A stretch of 64,000 bases of DNA from Devosia sp. 67-54 (GTDB lineage: Bacteria; Pseudomonadota; Alphaproteobacteria; Rhizobiales; Devosiaceae): positions 620,001-684,000 of the forward strand of contig NZ_MKVA01000011.1 in NCBI RefSeq assembly GCF_001899075.1, in the 5' to 3' direction. Position 1 is the stretch's first letter, and every line of letters starts with the position of its first letter. Below the pieces are notes generated by a model. It saw only the letters and a list, made by a program, of their open reading frames with translations. It searched no databases and was not told the DNA's origin. Both the position numbers and the translations under genes were made by a program. Shown here one piece after another: positions 19,202 to 29,462 of this stretch.

Positions 19202-19945
19202 TCAGCGCACCCGCAGGCCGCTGCGCGCCGCGAGCTGCCGCTCCAGCGCCCGCAGCCCATCGTAGATCAGGATCGCCAGGATGCCGACCACCAGCCCGCC
19301 CTGCGCCACGAAGGCGAGGTTGCTGTTGATCAGCCCGGCGATGATCGCCTCGCCCAGCGTGCTCGCCGCCACCGTCGAGCCGATGGTGGCGGTGCCGATC
19401 GAGATGGTCACCGACAGCCGGAGGCCGGCCAGGATCAGCGGCAGCGCCAGCGGCAATTCGATCTGCACCAGCCGCTGCCACTCGGTCATGCCGGTGCCGC
19501 GCGCCGCCTCCTCGATGTCGGGCGGAATGGTGGTGAGGCCGGTGAGCGCATTCTCGAAGATCGGCAGGAGCCCGTAGAGGAACAGCGCCACCAGCGTCGG
19601 CGCGGTGCCGAAGCCGAGCACCGGCACGGCGAGCGCCAGCACCGCCACCGGCGGAAACGTCTGCCCGGTATTGCTCAGCATGCGCGACAGCGGCAGGAAT
19701 TCGGCGCCGGCCGGTCGCGTCACCACGATGGCGAGCCCCACCGCCACGATGCTCGCCGCCAGCGTCGCGATCAGAACGATCAGCAGATGGTTGAGCGTCA
19801 AATTCAGCAGCGAGTTCTGCGTGTAGATGGGCGGCTGCCCGTTCTGCGTCAGCGGCGCGAAGACGAAGGCGAAGCTCTGCGGCGTCACGAGGAACGCCAC
19901 CAGCAGCACCAGCACCACGATGCGGACGGCGATCCCGGGCTTCAT
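19202..19945 (-). CDS. yehW: Osmoprotectant ABC permease (YehW-like)
   Basis: A 247-aa inner-membrane permease of the OpuCB/YehW type. The start at 19945 (MKPGIAVRIVVLVLLVAFLV) overlaps the ATPase stop by 4 bp; the track's extra 33 residues are in the neighbour's coding region. The coupling loop is IEEAARGTGMTEWQRLVQIELP. It forms the channel with YehY. Gene order osmF-yehY-yehX-yehW is the same as in Escherichia coli, where this system imports glycine betaine with low affinity. That match of order and family supports the assignment. Confidence 0.88.
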   Translation of the reverse strand: MKPGIAVRIVVLVLLVAFLVTPQSFAFVFAPLTQNGQPPIYTQNSLLNLTLNHLLIVLIATLAASIVAVGLAIVVTRPAGAEFLPLSRMLSNTGQTFPPVAVLALAVPVLGFGTAPTLVALFLYGLLPIFENALTGLTTIPPDIEEAARGTGMTEWQRLVQIELPLALPLILAGLRLSVTISIGTATIGSTVAASTLGEAIIAGLINSNLAFVAQGGLVVGILAILIYDGLRALERQLAARSGLRVR

Positions 19946-20880
19946 CTGTGCCGGGCCGCCTGTGCGATCACGGTCTGCAGCGTGACCCGCCCGATCACCT
20001 CGCCCTTGTCGTTGGCGACCGGCAGCGCGTCGCGTCCGGTCCACAGCGTTTCCTCCAGCACGTCGCGCAGCGAGGTGCTGTCGGCGATGGGCGCGCCGCT
20101 GGCCGGGCCGGGCTCGACGAAATCGCGCACCGGCCGGAACGACAGCAGCCGGAACGGCCGCTCGCCGCTGCCCAGCAATTCGCCGACGAACGCCGTCGCC
20201 GGATGCACCACCAGTTCGTCGGGCCGCGCATATTGCAGCAGCCGCCCGCCCTCCATCACCGCGATGCGGTCGCCGAGCTGCATCGCTTCGTTCATGTCGT
20301 GCGTCACCAGCACGATGGTGGTCCCGAGCCGCCGCTGGATGGCGCGCAGATCGCTCTGCGCCTTGGCGCGGATGATCGGATCGAGCGCCCCGAACGGCTC
20401 GTCCATCAGCAGCACCTTCGGCGCCGCCGCCAGCGCCCGCGCCACGCCCACGCGCTGCTGCTGCCCGCCCGACAGCGCCCCCGGCAGGCGGTCACGATAG
20501 GTCGCCGGATCGAGCTGGAACAGCGTCAGCAATTCGTCGACGCGCGCGCCGATCTTCGCCCGGTTCCAGCCCAGCAGCCCGGGCACCGTGGCGATGTTCT
20601 GCCCCACCGTGCGGTGCGGGAACAGCCCGTGCCCCTGGATGGCGTAGCCGATCTGCCGGCGCAGCACATAGGCTGGCCCCGCATGCGTGTCGCGCCCGTC
20701 GATCAGCACGCGGCCGCTGTCGGGCTCGATCAGCCGGTTGATCATCCGGAGCAGCGTGGTCTTGCCCGAGCCGGAGGTGCCGACCACCGCCACGATCTCG
20801 CCGTCGCCGACGCTCAGCGACACGTCGTCGACCACGCGGCCGCCCTCGAAGCTCTTGCTCAGATGCTCGATCTCGATCAT
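19942..20880 (-). CDS. yehX: Osmoprotectant ABC ATPase (YehX-like)
   Basis: A 312-aa ATPase with Walker A GTSGSGKTT, signature LSGGQQQRVGVARAL, Walker B LLMDEPFGALD and switch His in VTHDMNEA. The region after about residue 245 contains a CBS-like element (ETLWTGRDALPVANDKGEVIG), as in OpuA/ProV-type ATPases where CBS domains sense ionic strength. Only one CBS copy seems present, so regulation may differ. The start at 20880 overlaps the yehY stop (ATGA) and its stop overlaps yehW. The longer track ORF is another frame of yehY. Confidence 0.9.
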   Translation of the reverse strand: MIEIEHLSKSFEGGRVVDDVSLSVGDGEIVAVVGTSGSGKTTLLRMINRLIEPDSGRVLIDGRDTHAGPAYVLRRQIGYAIQGHGLFPHRTVGQNIATVPGLLGWNRAKIGARVDELLTLFQLDPATYRDRLPGALSGGQQQRVGVARALAAAPKVLLMDEPFGALDPIIRAKAQSDLRAIQRRLGTTIVLVTHDMNEAMQLGDRIAVMEGGRLLQYARPDELVVHPATAFVGELLGSGERPFRLLSFRPVRDFVEPGPASGAPIADSTSLRDVLEETLWTGRDALPVANDKGEVIGRVTLQTVIAQAARHR

Positions 20881-22082
20881 GCGGCTTGTTCCCTGCGCGA
20901 CACCATCTCCACCACCGCATCGAGGATGGCGCCGGCGGCGAAGGCCAGCGCCACCGTCGGCACCGCGCCCAGGAGCACCAGATCCATCGCCGTCTGCCCG
21001 ACGCCCTGGAACACGAACACGCCGAAGCCGCCGCCGCCGATCAGCGCCGCCACCGTCGCGAGCCCGATGTTCTGCACCAGAACGATGCGGATGCCGGTGA
21101 GGATCACCGGAAAGGCGAGCGGCAGCTCGATCTGCAGCAGCCGCTGCCTGCCGGTCATGCCCATGCCACGCGCCGCCTCCTCGGTTTCGGGCGGCACGCC
21201 GTCGAGCCCGGCCACGGTGTTGGCCACCACCGGCAGCAGCGAATAGAGGAACAGTGCCAGCATCGCCGGGGCGATGCCGATGCCGGCGATGCCCAGCGCC
21301 GCCGCCCCCGGCACGCTCGCCGCGATCCAGGCGAGCGGCGCGATCAGCAGGCCGAACAGCGCGATGGAGGGAATGGTCTGCACCGCGTTGAGCACGTTGA
21401 GGATGACCGCTCGCAGCGGCAGCACGCGGTCGCAGACGATGCCGAGCGGGATGCCCACCACGATCGCCGCCAGCAGCGAGCCCAGCGCCAGCACCAGATG
21501 CGTTCCCGCCTCGCGCCAGAAGCTGTCGGCGCGGTTGGCGTATTCGCGCAGGACTGAAAGATCGTTCCACAGGCCCGACCACAGGATCGCCGCGATCACG
21601 GCGGCGATGGCCGCGAGCAGGCCGATGCGCGTCCACGGCTTGAGCTTCAGCCGTGCCACCGCGTCCGACGCCATCAGCGCATAGGCCAGCGTCAGCAGCC
21701 AGAAGCCGGTGGCCGGCGAGGTGCGCGAAATCTTGTCGCCGGCGGGCGTAAGAAAACGCGCCGCATCGCCGATGGCGATGGCCAGCGCCAGCAGCGCCGC
21801 GAGGCTGATCAGCAGCCGGAAGCGCGGCGCCAGCCGCATCAGCGCCATCGCCGCCGCGGCCGCCAGCACGCTGCCGACCAGCGCCAGCTCCCAGCCGGGC
21901 AGGGCATCGGGCAGCCCCACGCCGGTGCCCGGCACGATGCGGTTGGCGCGAAAGCCGGCGAACGGCGTCAGCGCGCCGGCGACCGCCAGCACCGCGACCA
22001 CGAGGCCGAGCCGGTCGAACGGGAGGCGGGATCGCGCGGGTGACGCTGCTGCGGCGAGGGCCATGGGGAGGGAGACGGGCAT
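20877..22082 (-). CDS. yehY: Osmoprotectant ABC permease with extra N-terminal helices (YehY-like)
   Basis: A 401-aa inner-membrane protein. The last roughly 230 residues are the transport domain, with coupling loop EEAARGMGMTGRQRLLQIELP. The first roughly 170 residues add several membrane helices (LGLVVAVLAVAGALTPF and onward), the layout known for YehY. It is paired with YehW and YehX. The 28-bp gap after osmF and the 4-bp overlap with yehX indicate one operon. Confidence 0.88.
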   Translation of the reverse strand: MPVSLPMALAAAASPARSRLPFDRLGLVVAVLAVAGALTPFAGFRANRIVPGTGVGLPDALPGWELALVGSVLAAAAAMALMRLAPRFRLLISLAALLALAIAIGDAARFLTPAGDKISRTSPATGFWLLTLAYALMASDAVARLKLKPWTRIGLLAAIAAVIAAILWSGLWNDLSVLREYANRADSFWREAGTHLVLALGSLLAAIVVGIPLGIVCDRVLPLRAVILNVLNAVQTIPSIALFGLLIAPLAWIAASVPGAAALGIAGIGIAPAMLALFLYSLLPVVANTVAGLDGVPPETEEAARGMGMTGRQRLLQIELPLAFPVILTGIRIVLVQNIGLATVAALIGGGGFGVFVFQGVGQTAMDLVLLGAVPTVALAFAAGAILDAVVEMVSRREQAA

Positions 22083-22110
22083 GAAACCGCCCGTCTCGTC
22101 CAGTGCGATG

Positions 22111-23022
22111 TTACTTGAGGAAGCCGTTCTGCTTCAGCCAGTCGAAGGCCACGGCCTTGGCGCCTTCGCCGCCCACCTGGATGCGGCCGTTGAGCGTCTG
22201 CAGCGTGGTCAGGTCGAGCTTGGCGAACACCGGCGCCAGCAAATCCTTGATCTGCGGGTATTGCTGCAGCACCGCCTCGCGGATGATCGGCGCCGGCTGG
22301 TACACCGGCTGCACGCCCTTGTCGTCTTCGAGCACCACGAGGCCGGACGGCGCGATGCCGCCATCGGTGCCATAGACCATCGCGGCGTTGACCCCGTCGG
22401 TCTGGTTGGCCGCCGCCGCGATCGTCGCCGCGGTGTCGCCGCCCGACAGCGTCACCAATTGCTCGGGCTTCAGCGTGAAGCCGTACACCTGCTCGAACTT
22501 CGGCAGCGCCGCCGGCGAGCTCACGAACTCCGCCGAGGCGGCGAGCTTCACCTGGCCGCCGCCGGCGACCCATTTGCCGAAATCGGAGAAGGTCACCAGC
22601 TTGTTCTGCTCGGCGACGTCCTTGCGCAGCGCGATCGCCCAGGTGTTGTTGGCCGGCGCCGGAGCGAGCCAGACGATCTTGTTGGCGTCGTAGTCGAGCT
22701 TTTTGACCGCGTCATACGCCTTCTGCGCGTCGTTCCATTCCGGATCGTCCGCCTTGTTGAAGAAGAAGGCGCCGTTGCCGGTATATTCGGGATAGATGTC
22801 GATCTGCCCGGCAATGATCGCCGAACGCACCACCGAAGTGGCGCCGAGCTGGATCTTTTCGGTCACCGGAACGTTGTTCGCCTGCAGCACCTGCGAGATG
22901 ATGTTGCCCAACAGGCCACCTTCGGTGTCGATCTTGGACGATACCACCACCTGGGCATTGGCCATGCCGGCCGTAAGGACGACGGCGAGGCCGGCAGCAG
23001 CGAGCTTTGTCAGAAAACGCAT
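22111..23022 (-). CDS. osmF: Osmoprotectant-binding protein (OsmF/YehZ-like)
   Basis: A 303-aa periplasmic binding protein of the OpuAC/QAT family. The signal peptide is MRFLTKLAAAGLAVVLTAGMANA. The mature protein begins QVVVSSKIDTEGGLLGNIISQ and contains the family hallmarks IIAGQIDIYPEYTGNGAFFF and QTDGVNAAMVYGTDGGI. It delivers glycine betaine or a similar osmolyte to YehY/YehW. RBS AGGGAGA lies 6 nt before the ATG. It is the first gene of the osmF-yehYXW operon; its promoter must be in the 320-bp gap upstream. Confidence 0.88.
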   Translation of the reverse strand: MRFLTKLAAAGLAVVLTAGMANAQVVVSSKIDTEGGLLGNIISQVLQANNVPVTEKIQLGATSVVRSAIIAGQIDIYPEYTGNGAFFFNKADDPEWNDAQKAYDAVKKLDYDANKIVWLAPAPANNTWAIALRKDVAEQNKLVTFSDFGKWVAGGGQVKLAASAEFVSSPAALPKFEQVYGFTLKPEQLVTLSGGDTAATIAAAANQTDGVNAAMVYGTDGGIAPSGLVVLEDDKGVQPVYQPAPIIREAVLQQYPQIKDLLAPVFAKLDLTTLQTLNGRIQVGGEGAKAVAFDWLKQNGFLK

Positions 23023-23342
23023 GGTTGGTCTCCCTTGATGTCCCGGCTCAAGGGCCGGACGCTTGGACGTTGGCGGAGCGGAACGGCCCCATGCTCAAAA
23101 CCGGCGCGGGCGCAGAATGTTCCGGAAAAGATGCTCTCTTAGCCCCGCCGGAGATGCAAGGCGCATCCCGTCGATGTGAAATAGGCGCCCGAGACCGTGT
23201 TGAAAGGCCCCCAATGCCGCCGGGGAGCCTTTCGCAAACAAGGGGTTGACTCGAGTCGCGTGGGCGCACGGCCGCATGTAGTTGTCAGCCTTCCTGTCAG
23301 CCATTGCGAGGCGGACCGGAATGCCGGTCCAGCGCAGCCCGC
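23023..23342. other. Intergenic region upstream of osmF with two hairpins
   Basis: This 320-bp stretch holds no convincing gene. It must contain the osmF promoter and the 3' end of the AraC gene's transcript, both on the minus strand. Two stem-loops are visible. One is GAAAGGCCCCC / GGGGAGCCTTTC (23202-23233, one bulge). The other is GGACCGG-AATG-CCGGTCC (23313-23330), a terminator-like hairpin without a T run just after the AraC stop. No -35/-10 pair could be fixed with confidence. Confidence 0.5.
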
Positions 23343-24266
23343 TCAGCCCTGGTGCAGATAGGTGGCGCGCATTTCGCGCGGCGTCACGCCATAGGCGGTG
23401 CGGAACTGGTCGTAGAACTGGCTCAGCGAGTTGAAGCCGCTGGCATAGGCCACGTTCTCGATCGACAGCTCGCCCTCGAACAGCAGCGCCCGCGCCCGGA
23501 TCAGCCGCATGCGCACCACGAATTTGTGCAGCGACACGTTCATCACCGAGCTGAACAGGCTGAGCGCATAATTGGGATGCAGCCCCACCACGTCGGCCAA
23601 ATCCTCCGAGCGCAGCGGTTCGCCCAGATGCTCGAGCACGTGCTTGACCATCGCCACCACATAGCGCAGCGGCGTCGCCGCCTTGGTGCTGGGCGTCACC
23701 GCCTCGATCCAGGGCGGCAGGATCTCGTCCCAGCCGGTCACCGCGGCGCGGCGCAGCATCAGCGCGATCTCGGCGCGCAGGATGTCGCCGCGCTCGGCGT
23801 CGCCGCGCCGGTAGTCGTCGTACCAGCGGTGCAGCGTGTCGCTGCCGATGGCGTCCGCCGCAAGCGCGATCACCCCGCCGCCCATCATCGTGTCGGTGAG
23901 CTTGCCGAGATTGGGCATGTGCAGGAACGCATCGAGCGGCAGGTAGACGTTGCACTGCCGGCTGTCGCCCGCCGGCCCGCGATCCACCGCCACCGTGCGG
24001 TGCGGGATGCCGGCCCAGAACATCACCAGCCGCCGCGACGGCGCCAGCACGTCGCGTCCGTCGATGACGTAGCGCATGGCCCCGTCGGTCAGCCAGTTGA
24101 GCTCGATATGGCCGTGGAAATGCTCGCGTGCCATCACCACCGGATCGAACCAGCGGATGCCGAAGCGGCCGAAGGCCGGGTTCTGCGCGTAGAATTTGCG
24201 GTCGGGACGCGGCACGGGGGCCGGCGCGACGGGGCGTTTCGGGCTGGCGGCGGACGGGGCGGGCAT
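23343..24266 (-). CDS. AraC-family regulator, MelR-like
   Basis: A 307-aa activator with an N-terminal cupin-like sensor (HFHGHIELNWLTDGAMRYVIDG, about residues 45-110) and a C-terminal double HTH of AraC type (LADVVGLHPNYALSLFSSVM and ENVAYASGFNSLSQFYDQFRTAYG, about 215-305). It is divergent from melA across a 104-bp gap, the same arrangement as melR/melA in enteric bacteria. An effector such as melibiose or another alpha-galactoside is therefore likely. The proline-rich first 20 residues may be unstructured. The intergenic region should hold its binding sites, but none was identified by eye. Confidence 0.87.
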   Translation of the reverse strand: MPAPSAASPKRPVAPAPVPRPDRKFYAQNPAFGRFGIRWFDPVVMAREHFHGHIELNWLTDGAMRYVIDGRDVLAPSRRLVMFWAGIPHRTVAVDRGPAGDSRQCNVYLPLDAFLHMPNLGKLTDTMMGGGVIALAADAIGSDTLHRWYDDYRRGDAERGDILRAEIALMLRRAAVTGWDEILPPWIEAVTPSTKAATPLRYVVAMVKHVLEHLGEPLRSEDLADVVGLHPNYALSLFSSVMNVSLHKFVVRMRLIRARALLFEGELSIENVAYASGFNSLSQFYDQFRTAYGVTPREMRATYLHQG

Positions 24267-24370
24267 TTCGAGAAAAACCGGAAAACTCGCTTAGGATGCC
24301 GGATTGCGGGGCAGGCGGCAAGAGCTAGGGTCGCGCCACGTCCGGCGCAGCGCCGGCAGAGGAAACACCC

Positions 24371-25744
24371 ATGCCCAGCCCCAAGATCACCTTCATCGGC
24401 GCCGGCTCGACCGTGTTCATGAAGAACATCGTCGGCGACGTGCTGCAGCGCGACGCCCTGCGCGACGCCCGCATCGCGCTGATGGACATCAATCCCGAGC
24501 GGCTCGAGGAGAGCGCGGTGATCGCCGGCAAGCTGGTGCAGACGCTCGGCACCAAAGCCACGGTCGAGACCTTCGCCGACCAGCGCCGCGCCCTCGAGGG
24601 CGCCGATTTCGTCGTCGTCTGCTTCCAGATCGGCGGCTACGATCCCTGCACCATCACCGATTTCGAGGTGCCCAAACGCCTCGGCCTGCGCCAGACCATC
24701 GCCGACACGCTGGGCCTCGGCGGCATCATGCGCGGCATCCGCACCGTGCCGCATCTGTGGAAGATCTGCGAGGACATGCTCGCGGTCTGCCCCGAGGCGA
24801 TCATGCTGCAATACGTCAACCCGATGGCCATCAACACCTGGGCCATCGCCGCGAAATACCCGGCCATCAGGCAGGTGGGCCTCTGCCATTCGGTGCAGGG
24901 CACCGCGCACGAGCTGGCGCGCGATCTCGACATCGATCCGGCGACGCTGCGCTATCGTGCCGCCGGCATCAACCACATGGCATTCTACCTCGAATTCGAG
25001 CAGCGCCAGCCCGACGGCAGCTACCGCAACCTCTATCCCGACCTGCTGCGCGCCTATCGCGAGGGCCGGGCGCCCAAGCCCAACAGCTGGAACGCCCGCT
25101 GCCCCAACAAGGTGCGCTACGAGATGCTGACCCGGCTCGGCTATTTCGTCACCGAGAGCTCCGAGCATTTCGCGGAATACGTGCCGTGGTTCATCAAGGA
25201 GGGCCGCGACGATTTGATCGAGAAATACGGCATTCCGCTCGACGAATATCCCAAACGCTGCGTTGAGCAGATCGCCCGCTGGAAGCGCGAGGCCGAACGC
25301 TACAAGACCGCCAACACCGTGGAGGTGAAGACCAGCCACGAATACGCCTCCGAGATCATGAACTCGCGCTGGACCGGCCAGCCCTCGGTGATCTACGGCA
25401 ACGTGCGCAACACCGGCCTTGTCACCTCGCTGCCCGAGGGCTGCGCCGTCGAGGTGCCGTGCCTTGTCGACCAGAGCGGCATCCAGCCCACCCATATCGG
25501 GGCGCTGCCGCCGCAGCTCACCGCGCTGATCCGCACCAATGTCAACGTGCAGGAGCTGACCGTCGCCGCGCTCATGACCGAGAACCGCGAGCACATCTAC
25601 CACGCCGCCATGCTCGACCCGCACACGGCGGCCGAGCTCGACCTCGACCAGATCTGGCAGCTCGTCGACGATCTGCTGGTCGCCCACGACCGGTGGCTGC
25701 CCGAATGGGCCCGCATCGCCCCGGGCCGCGTCGCCGCCGAGTAG
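24371..25744 (+). CDS. melA: Alpha-galactosidase, glycoside hydrolase family 4
   Basis: A 457-aa cytoplasmic GH4 enzyme that cleaves alpha-galactosides using NAD+ and a divalent metal by an oxidation/elimination route. The N-terminal Rossmann motif is ITFIGAGSTVFMKN. The metal ligands are visible as the Cys in GLCHSVQGTAHEL (about residue 173) and the His in AGINHMAFYLEF (about 203). NPMAINTWA is also typical. Length matches E. coli MelA (451 aa). It is divergently transcribed from the MelR-like gene and followed after 81 bp by a galactose dehydrogenase, giving a two-step route from alpha-galactoside to galactonolactone. Confidence 0.9.
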   Translation: MPSPKITFIGAGSTVFMKNIVGDVLQRDALRDARIALMDINPERLEESAVIAGKLVQTLGTKATVETFADQRRALEGADFVVVCFQIGGYDPCTITDFEVPKRLGLRQTIADTLGLGGIMRGIRTVPHLWKICEDMLAVCPEAIMLQYVNPMAINTWAIAAKYPAIRQVGLCHSVQGTAHELARDLDIDPATLRYRAAGINHMAFYLEFEQRQPDGSYRNLYPDLLRAYREGRAPKPNSWNARCPNKVRYEMLTRLGYFVTESSEHFAEYVPWFIKEGRDDLIEKYGIPLDEYPKRCVEQIARWKREAERYKTANTVEVKTSHEYASEIMNSRWTGQPSVIYGNVRNTGLVTSLPEGCAVEVPCLVDQSGIQPTHIGALPPQLTALIRTNVNVQELTVAALMTENREHIYHAAMLDPHTAAELDLDQIWQLVDDLLVAHDRWLPEWARIAPGRVAAE

Positions 25745-25825
25745 CTGTCTGACACGCCGGCGGGTGCTTGATCATGAACGCAAAGCCGTGACACAACCCG
25801 CCGACCCGTGAATGTGGAGAGTGTT

Positions 25826-26764
25826 ATGGGCAAGCGCAGGATCGCCGTCATCGGCGTGGGCAAGATCGCCGTCGACCAGCATCTGCCGGTGATCGACCGC
25901 TCGGACGACTTCAAGCTCGCCGCCACCGTGTCGGGCCGCCTCGTCGCCCACAACGGCCTGCCGGTGTTCAAGACCGCGGCCGAGCTCTACAGGGCGCTGC
26001 CCGAAATCGACCTGGTCGCCATCTGCACCCCGCCGGGCGTGCGGCATGCCTATGTCCGCGAGGCGCTCGACGCCGGCAAGGACGTGCTGATGGAAAAGCC
26101 ACCGACCCCGACCATCTCCGAGCTCGACGACCTCGTCGCCTACGCCAAGAAGAAAAAGCGCGTGCTCTTCCAGACCTGGCACAGCCGCTACAACGAAGCG
26201 GTCGACGCCACCAGGAAGATCGTCAAGCGCGACGGCGTGAAATCGGTGCGCATCGACTGGCGCGAGAGCGTGCGCAAATGGCACCCGGGCCAGGACTGGG
26301 TGTGGCAGCCCGGCGGCTTCGGCGTCTGCGATCCGGGCATCAACGCGCTGTCGATCTTCACCAAGGTGCTGCCGTTCCCGGTGTTCGTCGACAGCGCCAG
26401 CCTGCGCTTTCCGTCCAACCGGCAGACCCCGGTCGACGTCGAGATCAAGTTCAAGTCGTCGGAGCCGAACCAGCCCGAGATGTCGGCCGGCTTCAACTGG
26501 CTCGAGGAATCGGGCGAGATCTGGACCATCCGCATCGTCACCGGCCGCGGCGACGAGCTGAAGCTCGAAAACGGCGGCCGCAAGCTCGTGGTCAACGGCG
26601 CCACCACCATCGAGAACCCCGACAACGAATACGAGCAGATCTACGCCCACTTCGCCAAGCTGCTGAAGAAGCGCAAATCGGACGTCTCCGACGCCCCCCT
26701 GCGGCTGGTCGCCGACGCCTTCCTGCTGGGGGCGAGGGAGAATGTCGACGAGTTCCACTGGTAG
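25826..26764 (+). CDS. D-galactose 1-dehydrogenase-like oxidoreductase (Gfo/Idh/MocA family)
   Basis: A 312-aa NAD(P)-dependent dehydrogenase. The Rossmann start is IAVIGVGKIAVDQHLPVI and the catalytic Lys lies in VLMEKPPTPTISEL. The block VRKWHPGQDWVWQPGGFGVCDPGINALSI and the end PLRLVADAFLLGARENV are strongly reminiscent of bacterial galactose/arabinose 1-dehydrogenases of the De Ley-Doudoroff pathway. The ATG at 25826 is preferred to the track's GTG at 25808 because GGAGAG lies 4-5 nt before it. Together with melA it would oxidise the released galactose. It could also act on L-arabinose or D-fucose. Confidence 0.8.
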   Translation: MGKRRIAVIGVGKIAVDQHLPVIDRSDDFKLAATVSGRLVAHNGLPVFKTAAELYRALPEIDLVAICTPPGVRHAYVREALDAGKDVLMEKPPTPTISELDDLVAYAKKKKRVLFQTWHSRYNEAVDATRKIVKRDGVKSVRIDWRESVRKWHPGQDWVWQPGGFGVCDPGINALSIFTKVLPFPVFVDSASLRFPSNRQTPVDVEIKFKSSEPNQPEMSAGFNWLEESGEIWTIRIVTGRGDELKLENGGRKLVVNGATTIENPDNEYEQIYAHFAKLLKKRKSDVSDAPLRLVADAFLLGARENVDEFHW

Positions 26765-26793
26765 GGTAGGGCACGTCCCCTCCGCACCGACCG

Positions 26794-26875
26794 GGTGTCA
26801 TCCCCGCGAAAGCGGGGACCCAGCCTTCACCTTGCGCAAGCGGCCAGGTGGGTCCCCGCTTTCGCGGGGATGACA
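26794..26875. repeat. Class C palindromic element with perfect 28-bp arms
   Basis: Two 28-nt arms (26794-26821 and 26848-26875) beginning GTGTCATCCCCGCGAAAGCG are perfect reverse complements around a 26-nt spacer. Each arm itself holds a smaller CCCCGC/GCGGGG hairpin. It lies between the convergent galactose dehydrogenase and livF genes and could terminate both. A related but decayed copy lies at 60232-60370. It resembles the REP/BIME-type palindromes common in many bacteria. Confidence 0.85.
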
Positions 26876-26888
26876 CGCAACGGAGTGT

Positions 26889-27583
<695 letters not shown>

Positions 27584-27587
<4 letters not shown>

Positions 27588-29449
27588 GCGTGTGCCAGCG
27601 TGCCGTGCACGCCCCCCAGATAGGCGTCCTGAACCAGCGTATTGCTCTTGATCTGTTCGGGCGTGCCCTCGACCAGCACCTTGCCCTCCTGCAGCACCGT
27701 CACCTGCCCCGCCAGCTCGAACAGCGAATCCATGTCGTGGTCGATGACCACCAGGGTGCGCCCCTGGCCGATCGATTTCAGCAATTGCACCGTCTCCGCC
27801 CGCTCGGTGGGGCTCATGCCGGCCAGCGGCTCGTCGAGCAGCAGCAGGCTCGGCCGTGTCGCCAGCGCCAGCCCCACTTCCAGCCGCCGCTTTTCGCCAT
27901 AGGCGAGCTCGGCCACCGGCGTGTCCGGCCGCTGCGTCAGGTTCACCAGCTCGAGCGTGTGGTCGACCTGCTCGGTGAGCCCGGGAATGCGCTTGAGGCT
28001 GCGGAACAAATCGAGTCGGAAGCGGCCGCGCAGCGCCGCCAGCGCCGCGATGGTCAGGTTCTCGCGCACCGTCAGCCGGTTGAACAGCTGATTGATCTGG
28101 TAGCTCTTGGTGAGCCCGAGCTGGCACACATCGGCCACCGCCATGCCGGTGATGTCGCGGCCGTCGAACACGATCTTGCCCGAGCTCGGCTTCACCTCGC
28201 AGGTCAGCATCTTGAAGAACGTGCTCTTGCCCGCCCCGTTCGGCCCGATGATGCCGCGCAGCTCGCCCTGGCGCACCGAGAAGTCGATGTCGCTGTTGGC
28301 GACGATGCCGCCATAGCGCTTGGAGAGCCCCGACGCCTCGAGGATGATGCCGGCCGGCTCCTGCGGCGCCGGCGCCCGCGGCGTTGCCGCGACCGCCGCC
28401 GGTGTTGTTGCGACGGGAACCGCCGCCGCCGGCGGCGCCGCTGCGGCCTGCGCCGCCGCCGCTGCGCGCTTCGCCTTGCAGCCGGTGAGCAGCCCCCAAA
28501 GGTCGTCGAGGCCACCGATGAGGCCGCGCCTCAGGCCGCACACCAGCACCACGAAGATGATGCCGAGCACCAGCTTCCAGGCGGCGCCGAGGCCGGTGGA
28601 CGATTGCAGGAAGTCCTGCAGGAACAGCCACACCGCCGCGCCCAGCAGCGGCCCGAACAGCGTGCCGGTGCCGCCGATCGCCGCCTGCATCACCAATTGC
28701 CCGGAGGTGCCGAAGGTGAAGGCGTCGGGCGGCATGAACGCCTGCAGCACGCCCAGCATGCCGCCGGCGAACCCGGCATAGGCGGCCGCCACCACGAAGG
28801 CGGTGAGCTTGTAGCCGTGGATGTTGTGGCCGACGGCCGAGGCGCGCAGCGGGTTCTCGCGGATCGCCCGGAAGATGGCGCCCACCGGCGAGCGCACGAT
28901 CCTCAGCGCCACCACGATGCCGATGAAATAGCAGACGGCGAAGAACTGGTAGAGCGACCAGCCGGTGCTGAAATCGAGGTCGAGCGAGCCGAGGTGGAAA
29001 TGCGGCGTCGGCACGCCCGGCAGGCCGTTTTCGCCGCCGGTCCACTCGGCCAGCGGGTTGAACTCGACGAAGTAGAACACTTCGGCGATCGCCACCGTGA
29101 TCATGGCGAAATAGATGCCGGTGCGCCTCAGCGCGATGAGGCCGATGAGGTAGCCGACGACGGCCGCCACCACCATGCCCAGCACCAGCGCCAGCACCAC
29201 GCTGGGGAAGCCCAGCCGGGTCAGGATGTAGGCGGCGAAGAAGCCGCCGGTGCCGAAGAACGCCGACTGGCCGAACGACAGCAGGCCGGTGAAGCCGAAC
29301 AGGATGTCGAAGCCGATGCCGAACAGCCCCCACACCAGCACGCGGTTGACGGTGTCGGGCGAGGCGCCGATCCAGCCCAGCACGAACGGCGCGAGCACCA
29401 GTCCGACGAGGGTCAGCAGTTCGACGAGGAACGGATGGTGTCTGAGCAT
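27584..29449 (-). CDS. Fused LivM permease and LivG ATPase
   Basis: A 621-aa fusion of two importer subunits. Residues 1 to about 320 are a LivM-type permease (DILFGFTGLLSFGQSAFFGTGG, RAIRENPLRASAVGHN coupling loop). An Ala/Pro-rich linker of about 40 residues follows (AAAAAQAAAAPPAAAVPVA). Residues from about 370 to 621 are a LivG-type ATPase with Walker A GPNGAGKST, signature LAYGEKRRLEVGLAL, Walker B LLLDEPLAGM and switch His in VVIDHDMD. Fusion places the ATPase in the cytoplasm after the last membrane helix. It works with LivH, LivF and the Tat-exported binding protein. Confidence 0.92.
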
Positions 29450-29462
29450 CGGTGCTGGTCGC

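Noticed and set aside
23239-23290. Sigma-70 promoter starting at TTGACT on the plus strand
   Set aside because: It points toward the end of the minus-strand AraC gene with no plus-strand gene to drive and no matching -10.
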